A DNA stretch of 64,000 nt, from the NCBI GenBank assembly GCA_032622095.1, contig CP136062.1, positions 129,719,282 through 129,783,281 of the forward strand, read 5' to 3'. Source of the DNA: Siphonodentalium dalli. Lineage: Eukaryota > Mollusca > Scaphopoda > Gadilida > Siphonodentaliidae. Shown one piece after another: positions 55,603 to 64,000 of this stretch; positions within the stretch are counted from its first letter, which is position 1; the number at the start of each line of letters is the position of its first letter. The translations under genes were made by a program, and so were the position numbers. The notes below the pieces were generated by a model. That model saw only the letters and a list, made by a program, of their open reading frames with translations, was not told the origin of the DNA and made no database searches.

Positions 55603-56360
55603 ATGTCAATCATCTAATAAGTATTAATGTTCATCGTCTACATGTATTACACATTTACACTTAACAGTATCCGCGTCTAGCCTCACCCACGACACACATG
55701 GATATCTACGTAGTACGCAGTTACAAGGGATACACTCACAATATCTACATTCTGTACAAACGCTACGAGCGGAATATCTCTATTATGTTGCACATTTTGT
55801 CGATTTGGTAGCAACGAAACATACAAAATCTCGCAATTCCCTTCGTGTGGCGTGACAAATCATGCCATTTTATGTCACATATTTTGTCGTGGTAAATAAT
55901 CGGTCAGTTTCGATTCTATTTCATTTTTACAGAACATGCCGTAAACTACCCAATTAGTTCCCACAACAAAAATAAAGCCGTTATTACAAGAATCACACCT
56001 TCATGCAAGTACAGCATCGCCTTTTCTATTCACACTCCAGGTTGAGTACACACATGGTGGAGCTGTTAGACTAAAAAGTGAACACTGAATTTACTCTTTC
56101 TACAGATATTACGTGTTTTGGAAGGGTCTTTCTGTAACACGAGAAAATGATAAAAAATATATAATCAGAGCACTTGGTGGGTAACCAGGTCATGATTAAA
56201 ACGCTCAGGTTGTTGACCGGTTTGTTAAAAGATACACAATTCTGCAAACTGATTTCATGATTGTAGATGATAAGGAGTGTTGTCAAAATTTCAGACTTAC
56301 TGGTAAATGTCCAATTATAGATAACATTGTGAAAACACATGTTAAAGAGTGTACACATGA
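55603..56360. other. Intergenic, no gene recognised
   Basis: No coding region or repeat was recognised. Confidence 0.35.
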
Positions 56361-56363
56361 AAA

Positions 56364-56840
56364 GTCGTGAGTTGGCTTGTTTATTTCATTGTCCGCACAT
56401 AATATGGTTAGAGCTGCCTCATTATTAGTCGCTGTGACTAAAACGCTCTCATTTTCAGCACATTATCGACTCAAAATGAGGCGCTTCTAAGAAGATCATC
56501 TACCTAAAACAAGTTATATTATAAGCAGATAATGTGCAGTTTCGGGAGAAAAGGCTATAATTTGAGTCGATATTGTGCTGAAAATTAGAGCATTGTAGTC
56601 ACATTATCGACTCATAATGAGGGGATTCTAAGCAGATTACGTGCGGACAATGACACAAATAAGCCAACTCGCGACTTTTCAGGTGTCCGCTCTTTAACGT
56701 GTTTTAATTGTGGCCCGCGTCATAAAACGAAATAACAGATATGATATATTATCTACTTATTTTAGAATCAAATAATCACATTATGTACATATTTCACATT
56801 ATAGGTTGATTGTGTGCTCATCTGCGCGAGGATATGTTGC
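56364..56840. mobile_element. Inverted-repeat element (copy B of the 46.75-kb family)
   Basis: The left arm at 56364-56462 (GTCGTGAGTTGGCTTGTTTA, CATTGTCCGCAC, then TTTTCAGCACA) is the complement of 56572-56678 (TGTGCTGAAAATTAGAGC, GTGCGGACAATGACACA, AAGCCAACTCGCGAC), giving a roughly 100-bp TIR around a 110-base centre. The right arm and the following 160 bases match 46830-47065. CGACTCA.AATGAG occurs twice as a smaller internal palindrome. Confidence 0.75.
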
Positions 56841-57480
56841 TATTTCAGTTGATTCAATCAATGATAACACAATGTTACAGCCGTGTACCGCTATTGGATC
56901 ATATTACCCAATAAAATGAACGTATAAGCCAGCCTAAAATACACATGTTTACTGCGACATGTAACTCACTCAATCAACCTGTATAACCCTTCACCAAAAT
57001 GACATAATGTAGCAGCTTCCAAAGCCCAAGCAGACATGTTGTTCCATTATGAGTAGTGAAACCAAAATACTGAGACCAAACAGTATTTGGGCCAATTTAA
57101 ATCGCTCTAATAATGGGAGAACCAAATTAAATCCTCAGTACTTCTCTCCTCCACTTTAAATCATTTAAGGTATTATCTAGTGGATCATAGCATGTTCAAT
57201 ACGATCAGAAGTTTCCGAATACAATATTGCTAACATGATCCTGCAAACATTCCCAACATTTTTGTCGAAACACACCAACATGTATATTTGTTAGGCCTAT
57301 TATGAGTTCAATCTAGTAACTGAATACTATGTTAACTAATTTATAATGTCTGTTTCACATATTGATGAGGCTCGATCCAAAATCTGGAGTTGTAACTGTT
57401 TCAGCTTGGAGTCAGGAATAATTCAAGAACTGACTATGGTGCAAACATAAAATAGTACTAGAATACATTATATATACAAA
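56841..57480. other. Intergenic, no gene recognised
   Basis: No coding region or repeat was recognised. Confidence 0.35.
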
Positions 57481-58200
57481 TAAAACTAAATTTTGTATGT
57501 TTGTCCGCTTATTGGCCACCAAACGGCTTGACCACCGAAGCTGAAAATGTGTATATAGGGGTAATTTGATCCGACGAGAGTTATTAAATAGGTCCCGTTC
57601 ACCTCAGATGTCTTAAAAGGGAAACAATAATTATTTAATATATATTTTGGATAGAGGCGACCAAACAGTTGGATCATCGGAGCTGAAAATGTGTACATAC
57701 ATTTGACCCGGAGAATCTTATTAGATATGTCCCGTTGACCTCAGATGTCTTATAAGGTCACGAATAATTTAACTAAATAAATAATTATATGCTCAGAATG
57801 GTTGCCATCTGGTCGGTGAAATTTTAAACACGGGGGATAAATTGACCAATAGTGTCACGAGATAGATGCCGTTCATCTCAGATAACTTAAAGGGGCAAAT
57901 GTGAGCAATAACGAACGCTCTTTGTAAGCTTAGAAGGTATGTATGAACATTGGTAGATGGGTCTCCTGACTAGGGGATTGTCATGGGATAGACGCATTTG
58001 TCATGTGATGACTTAAATGGTGGGGGGGGGGGGGGGCTAGTAAATTATATGATAAAGAGCGTTTATTATAAGCCTAGACGATACGTGGGGGGGGATTTGT
58101 GCACAAAAGTCAAATGACACGGGGAAGGTCTCAGGATAGGTGTTGTTGTCCTCAAGTGACTTAAAGAGGCACAATAAGGGGCGCTTATTATCAACATAAA
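57481..58200 (+). repeat. Five ~137-bp satellite units
   Basis: GTCCCGTTCACCTCAGATGTCTTAAAA and its variants recur near 57592, 57728, 57867, 57990 and 58137. GGCGACCAAACAGTTGGATCATC- or GGCCACCAAACGGCTTGACCACC-type starts precede GGAGCTGAAAATGTGTA. The later units diverge and one ends in G15 (58022-58036). The first unit opens with TTGTATGTTTGTCCGCTTATT, which resembles the start of the window (TATATGTTTGTCCGTTAG). Confidence 0.7.
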
Positions 58201-58690
58201 CGATAGATGTAACTTTATCCGGAGTCATGCAATATGTGCTATTTACTTGAAAGCCATTAATAAATTACGCACTCTCCGTCCCAGCAACGCCAGGTAACCC
58301 AAATAGTGGCAAATAAATAAAATAACCAAGGTTGTATATCGAAATATGTAAAGTAGTTTCTAACACCAGTCTTTGCATTGACAAGGTATTTATATTATTT
58401 GATTAATCGCGCATGAACCTTTATCAATGCGTCAAGCTGACGGTATATAGTGTGGGTGAGACAGACTCATCCTTCACCCAACCGACAGCTTCATCCACAA
58501 AAGCCTATACTGTTGTTCATATTTGAGAGTTAAATCGGTTCTCGTCAAGCATATAGTCAAAGATGGTTCTTGTATATCTGAAAGTATACACGTTGGAGTG
58601 ACTTTGGCGAATTCTGTTTCGAAGCAACAGGTGCTTTTTGTTTTGGAACAATATGATCAACTTGCAAAGATTGATTCAGAGGAAAGGAAA
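58201..58690. other. Intergenic, no gene recognised
   Basis: A frame at 58523-58777 has ordinary composition (for example VLVKHIVKDGSCISESIHVG) but no recognised family. It runs opposite to the ORF1 fragment that follows. Confidence 0.3.
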
Positions 58691-58699
58691 TGTCTCAAC

Positions 58700-59640
58700 G
58701 GCAGAACCTGTATCCGTTACTTGCGCTACATATTTGGGTACAGGAATAGCATCAGTCGCCTCAACTTGTGTTGCTAGTGATATACTGGCGAGTTTGGTTT
58801 GACTGTCTGAGTGGTGGCATGAACACACTTGTTTGTTGACACGATTATTGAATATGTGACATGTGGAATGGAGGGTCGAGGACCATCTATTTTCTTACCA
58901 TCTATATACGGCATGTGCTTGCTTCTCAGCTTTACATCGTTGAATCTTGAATGCACATTCATCCAATCCATGAACGATCCATTGCAGCATGTGAACCTTG
59001 ACAATTTGAAAACTTTTTAAGATTCGAATAATCATTATGATCATGACCAGAAATAGAACATCGTACACATATGGTTTCTTTACTTTTACAATGTCCCTGA
59101 CCATGGCCATGCCCCTGACATTTAAAACATCGCAATGGGTTTGGAACATATGTGCTCAAACCATCTTCATAAACCTTATCTTCAATGTCGGTGGATGTTC
59201 GCACCGATTGCAGATAAGATAACTATTCAAAGAAACTTTTTGTCCATCAACTGTCTTTGTAAATCTACGGACTTTTGTAACTCCCTGTGGTGCTGACTCA
59301 GCCAATATTTATGACTATCACGAATTATCAACAAAGCTCTGCTACTATTCAACGTCTTGTGAGGAGTAATCAACACTGGTGTTTGTGCAATAAATGTTAA
59401 TTGCATAAGAGCGTTAGCTTGAATTTTTATTGAACAATCGATCAAAAGAGAGCCACTTAGTGGCCCAGTCCTGATAGGTTTGACAGATTTTAATTGTCCG
59501 GCTATGCTTTCTACCGTTTTTATCAACCACAAATATAATTCTCTTGACATTCGGATCAAAACCAAGTACTGAGGATAGACCTCAGCATCAGTGGAATTTT
59601 GCGGGTGGTCAATCTTACGTTTTTGTTTGTTTTGCCATAT
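58700..59640 (-). pseudogene. LINE ORF1 (Gag-like) with zinc knuckles, decayed
   Basis: Read from about 59640 on the minus strand, an N-terminal domain contains ESIAGQLKSVKPIRTG, LLIDCSI, VLITPHKTLNSSRAL and, after a shift, GVTKVRRFTKTVDGQKVSL. A further shift leads to YVPNPLRCFKCQGHGHGQGHC, CVRCSISGHDH and FSNCQGSHAAMDRS, which are CCHC-type zinc knuckles. A basic C-terminal piece FKIQRCKAEKQ follows. The layout is that of the ORF1 protein of Jockey-like LINEs (nucleic-acid binding), widely expanded in invertebrates. Two or three frame changes are present. No ORF2 was found beside it on that strand before 58 kb. Confidence 0.75.
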
Positions 59641-61380
59641 GAGAAACAGATAATCGATATATAACCCGGAATGGCCTTCGAATTATAGTACGATCAAAGA
59701 CTGGTACATGACCTGTTTGGCCACTGCATATATAGTAGCCTCCCCAGTAAGACCATGATATATAAGCCGTAACCGCAGGTCGATGCATAACGTGATACGG
59801 CCGTCATAGTACCCCCATGGCTTCTACATCACATTTCATGGGGTGCACCACACGACAAACAAGATGCCACATTGGGGATTCTTACCCCTCGCAGTGGGGC
59901 GGTAGACATATTCTAACCCGGCACACACGGGGGTAACTAACGGGAGAACTCTATCTTAGATCGCATGAACATTTCATAAAGGTCTGTAACGGAAAAAAAA
60001 TTCCAATTGATTATCACATTTTACATCTATAATTAAATATCGATATAAAATCAATATTAATTGACAGAAGCGTTTCCAGATATGTGTCTTCGACTCATAT
60101 TTATTATTTTATACCCCGGATACAATGTAAAACGTTTTAGGAAGATATCACCCATCGCTAACACAATGAATTGATGTACAGGTAAAGGCCAGTGAAGTTC
60201 ATCAGGGTTCAAACTGCCTCTTATCAATTTTGCTACTGGTATATAAAAAAATAACCATTTGGATAAATATTTTGGAAGGAAGTTCTCAATCCCATTTAAC
60301 ACAATCAAGATCTCTTTGAAATTCATCACATAATACCATGCCAGGTAAAACACATACCGGTAGTACTAGTAATATTAGGGGAAATAGTAATTTGTTTCCA
60401 GAAAGGTGCAGAGCAGATTAATATTAGGTGCATCATTTTCTTATGGTGATTGTCTGAAAAATGGTTCTTGTTACGTGTTGATCAGGATAAGTGAGTGTTA
60501 GCTGTAGCTAAACAATTTGGAAAATATCAAGCGATATTTCAGCATGAATCTGAAGATATTAATTTGGTAAAATAAACATTGCGACCATAGGTGTGAATTT
60601 AACATGTATCATGAATATGTTCTCATTATGCACATATGAAAGTTAGCCCTAAGACAGCTTTGGCATTTGCAATATTGAGCAATATCTTGTTTTAAATCAG
60701 GCAAATGGTCTAATATCACTTCTTTCCCAATATAAGGTAGCCCCAACTGACTGCCATCTTCTAGCTCTCACAATTTCTTGGAGATATGCAGATTGCTGGG
60801 TGGTAAAGATGTTTAACCCAAGTGACATTGGCAGGATCAAATCCCATCCTAATACTGTCGGAACTAACCTAATCCTACCTCCCTGAGCTGTTATAATAGT
60901 ACTCACGTCTTCAGATTAATCCAGACAACGCATATGAACATGTGGTCACAGTGGTGAAGAAAATATATGATGTCATAGTCTGTTTTGCTTTCATCTTCTT
61001 TTGCAGTATTTATAGTTTTATGGGAGGATATACTTCAATTTATTTCGATAGTTTGAGTAAAACCTATCATATTCAAACAAATCTTATAAAATTCACTGAC
61101 AATTTTGCTATTTGTCAATTGTTGTGATGTATAATTTTATTTGTATCCTTCCTGTGTATGTACTTTTTCAGCACAAATGTGCGTAAACCGGGCCATTTTA
61201 TTGCATAAGTTAAGAAAATATGGAATACATATATAGTACTTTTACACTAATATCGTAGTTCTATATATTTGTTGAAAGAGTATCCATAACTTCAATATAT
61301 CAAGACAAGGGGTATTATTGGACTGAATTACGGTACATCAAAATATATCATTTGGAATGAAACATAATCAAAAGTTCTGT
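59641..61380. other. Intergenic, no gene recognised
   Basis: Minus-strand frames at 60057-60353 and 60697-60906 have protein-like composition but no family that I can name. They could be relics upstream of the Harbinger copies, although they lie on the opposite strand. Confidence 0.3.
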
Positions 61381-62420
61381 AATTTTGTGCTACAAAAAAA
61401 ATTTCCACTCTTGGGTCTGTATTCTATACTACATCTATGTATACTTGTTTTCATATTGTAGACACCTTCAACTGCCGAAAAGTGGTGAAACATCAGCAGA
61501 ATTCGATAAGTGGGATTATCCACATTGCCTGGGTGGCTGCTTGGGTGCTAGTAATGGAAACCACATAGCAATGAAACAACCAGCTAATTCAGGGTCAGCA
61601 TACTATAACTATAAACAGTTTTATAGCATTATGCTGAAGGCACTAGTATACGCAAATTACAGGTTTCTTTTTGTTGATGTCGGGAGCAATGGAAGAAGTG
61701 GTGATTCTGGCGTCTTCACAAACAGCGCATTCTTTCAGAGATTACAGAATAAGTCATTGCGCATTCCCGATCTGGAACCGTTAAGGTGAACGGTAAATGA
61801 TTTGGATTTCCACCTTGTTGGTGACGCGTTTGCGACGATGAAAGGGCTGATGAAGCCGTTTTCACACATCACGGACACAGGCTTTTCAACTACCGCTTAA
61901 GCAAGGCACGGAGAGCTGTCGAAAATGCCTTTGGTATTTTGGCCAACAGATTTCGGGTGTTCCTCACAATTGGTTTCGGAACATGAACATAGTCAGTATG
62001 AGTTCCTGCTGCGTGTGTGCTCCATAACTTCATGATATATCTGGTGCCCATCTGACCAAAAAGATGAGTACCATATTATTACTCCTGGTAAATGGATGTC
62101 CTCAACTGAGAGGTTGGTCAACATGGAGCCAACCAAAGCATGAAATTGCGTTACAGCTCAAAAGCAACACAGAGAGAGCGGGAGCTGCTAGCCTTCTACT
62201 TCAGTTCAGATTTGGGGTCTTTTCACTGGCAGAATAAGATGATAGCTTCAAGTGGTCAATTAAAAAGATCCAATTATTTCTAAAGTTGTACTCAGTCAGC
62301 AGCTCTGTGGTCTGCCAACATGCTTTATAGGTGGCACCACACAATAACATAAATGAGATGAGAAAGAATATTTTATGTTTACTGTATACAAAATCATATG
62401 CATATTTCACAACCAAATGA
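61381..62420 (+). pseudogene. PIF/Harbinger transposase (DDE) exon, copy 1
   Basis: After a T-rich acceptor ending TTTTCATATTGTAG (61461) the frame reads KWDYPHCLGGCLGASNGNH, the GAIDGKH motif in which the first catalytic Asp has become Asn. It continues AMKQPANSGSAYYNYKQFYS, FLFVDVGSNGRSGDSGVF (second Asp region), and, after a stop near 61788 and two shifts, [11 protein letters not shown] and a segment with [18 protein letters not shown] (third catalytic residue, Glu). The C-terminal REELLAFYF...WQ piece follows at about 62175-62235. The family is the HARBI1-like DDE_Tnp_4 transposase. At least three frame disruptions and the Asp-to-Asn change make it inactive. A near copy follows in tandem. 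Confidence 0.8.
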
Positions 62421-62475
62421 TACCCCCGCGTACGAAAAACGAGGGGGCGGGTAACACTCTCTCGTGATAGCCGAA

Positions 62476-63470
62476 ACTAATTTTGCACTCTTGGTTTGCA
62501 TTGTTACAATACTACATCTATGTATAAATGTTTTCATACTGTAGACACCTTCAACTGCAGAAGATTGGAGAAATATATCAGCAGAATTCGAGGATAAGTG
62601 GGATTACCCACATTGTCTGGGTGCTAGTGATGGAAACCACATAGTGATGAAACAATCAGCTAAAGCAGGGTCAGCATGCTATAATTATATATGGCACTCG
62701 TAGACGCGAATTAAAGATTTCTTTTTGCTGATGTCGGAAGCAATGGAAGATGTGGTGATTCTGGCGTCTTCGCAAACAGCGACCTCTTTCAGAGATTACA
62801 GAATAAGTCATTGGGAATTCCCGATCTGGAACCATTAAGGCAAACGGTAAATAATGTGGATTTCCACCTTGTTGGTGATGATGCGTTTGCAACGACGAAT
62901 GTGCCGATGAAGCCGTTTTCACACAGAACGGACACATATTATTCAGCTATGACTTAAGTAGGACACGGAGAGCTGTGGAAAATGTCTTTGGTATTTTTGC
63001 CAACAGATTTCGGGTGTTCCTTACCAGTCGGTTTGGAACCGGAACATACTCAGTAAGTTGTTCTTGATGCATGTGTGCTCCATATCTTCATGATAGATCA
63101 CCAACATGATGCTATGTAGACCAATAAGATGAGCACCGTCGTATTACTCCTGGTAAATGGAGGTCCTCAACTGAGAGGTTGGCCAACATGGAGTCAACCA
63201 AAGTTGCGATACAGCTGCAAAGCAACAGAGGGAGCTGCTAGCTTTCTACTTCAGTTAAGATTTGGGGTCTGTTCACTGGCAGAATAGGATGATATCTTCA
63301 AGTGGACAATTCAAAAGATCCAATTATTTCTAACTTTGTACTCAATCAGCAGCTCTGTGAACTGCCAACATGCTTTATAGATGGCACCACACAGTTACAT
63401 AAATGACATGAGAAATACAATCTCATCTTTACTGTATAAAAAAAATCATATTTCATAACCAAAAGTGGTG
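62476..63470 (+). pseudogene. PIF/Harbinger transposase (DDE) exon, copy 2
   Basis: A tandem copy of the preceding unit at a spacing of about 1080 bases, starting with the same intron end (ACTACATCTATGTATA, then TTTTCATACTGTAG at 62544). Here the first motif is GASDGNH, with the catalytic Asp kept. About 45 bases between TATAATTATA and ATGGCACTCGTAGACGCGAA are deleted relative to copy 1. Blocks corresponding to DVGSNGR, FHLVGDDAFAT and a RRAVENVFGIFANRF segment remain, spread over several frames. Both copies extend to a common tail ending near TTTCATAACCAAA. Confidence 0.8.
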
Positions 63471-64000
63471 CAAAATATGCCATATCCTTTTGGTACGCAG
63501 TTATTTCTTAATGTTCCATCCCCGCTATATGTGCAGAAATTCAAAATACATTTAACTAATAGCGAAATACCAAATAGATAGCCGATAAAGATTCGTGTGC
63601 GTAATTATAAGCAATCAACGTTGTTTTCGATGCATATCTTGGTGTATTATTTCAATAACAGAGATGCATCACAAACGACATTGATTCCATACCGGTATAT
63701 AAATAAATCAACCAACTAAAGATAGCATGCGGCACCCGATCTGCACAGAAACTCTTAACAAATTTATAGATAAATAAAGGATACATTTTATTTAATAAAC
63801 GGATTACATGTATAAATATATAAACTCTAATTTAGCTGCATATCTAGATAAATTGATACCGGCCTATAATAAATGTTTCCCTAAATGTGATTACCTTATA
63901 TACATGTCCCCACGAACACAGTATGTGTGGCAGGGACATATCGTACTGGATACGACTACGTAGCCTATATAAGTTTATTGCATGGTGAATAATCAGACTA
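63471..64000. other. Intergenic, no gene recognised
   Basis: AT-rich sequence with no coding region or repeat recognised up to the window end. Confidence 0.35.

Noticed and set aside
60057-60906. Two minus-strand frames of 98 and 69 residues
   Set aside because: No domain or splice structure could be identified, and they lie opposite to the Harbinger copies.

Overview
The window looks like AT-rich, intron-containing animal DNA. The repeat content points to a marine invertebrate, and a lophotrochozoan such as a mollusc is my best guess. The reasons are GT-AG exon fragments, decayed retrotransposons and DNA transposons of many kinds, short elements ending in a small hairpin followed by GAGCTAA or GGTATAATA, and one exon resembling mollusc-type tyrosinases. 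I see no operons, bacterial genes, tRNA, rRNA or CRISPR array. Nearly all recognisable coding sequence is mobile-element derived and broken. Family names rest on motif recognition by eye, because no search could be run.

Layout, left half. 0.5-1.64 kb: a copy of a dispersed inverted-repeat family, a short TIR element and a 138-bp palindrome. 4.34-7.42 kb: a four-exon pseudogene of the KIAA1958/QRICH1-like (Crypton-derived) tyrosine-recombinase family, with relatives of a 95-bp MITE nearby. 8.66-8.84 kb: a decayed THAP zinc finger. 9.2-9.72 kb: a duplicated 220-bp unit, a 24-base G tract and repeated small palindromes. 13.43-14.79 kb: a degraded LINE on the minus strand. 16.51-16.77 kb: the most gene-like item, a minus-strand exon with acceptor, start codon, signal peptide and donor that resembles the N-terminus of a tyrosinase. 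16.98-20.09 kb: a 5'-truncated LINE with only three in-frame stops, inserted with a 7-bp target duplication into an internally repetitive element. 21.24-21.71 kb: a three-unit satellite. 23.1-23.7 kb: a Copia-like reverse transcriptase scrap split at TTAA by a piggyBac-like MITE. 24.48-25.70 kb: a long-inverted-repeat element. 26.3-27.25 kb: a foldback repeat and a SINE-like repeat.

Layout, right half. 29.94-34.02 kb: a DIRS-like reverse transcriptase/RNase H element split by two DNA elements standing one base apart, one flanked by TTAA and one by TA. The TA-flanked element holds three modular hairpins that share the same asymmetric CGAG internal loops. 37.19-38.97 kb: two roughly 99% identical 450-bp TIR elements in direct orientation. 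40.08-41.34 kb: a second copy of the repetitive element hit by the LINE at 17-20 kb. 41.6-44.0 kb: an old LINE with endonuclease and reverse transcriptase. 46.6-49.5 kb: a diverged satellite interrupted by two elements. 49.58-50.56 kb: a candidate solo LTR between 271-bp direct repeats. 50.57-51.06 and 58.70-59.64 kb: LINE ORF1-type fragments. 52.16-53.81 kb: a non-autonomous Helitron with internal repeats carrying paired nuclear-receptor-like half-sites. 55.47-55.60 kb: a 19-bp tandem repeat with a three-unit higher order. 56.36-56.68 and 57.48-58.20 kb: a TIR element and a 137-bp satellite. 61.38-63.47 kb: two tandem broken PIF/Harbinger transposase copies.

The window is therefore a stack of nested and decayed mobile elements around one plausible host exon. 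Several insertions have readable target-site duplications, which gives a relative insertion order.
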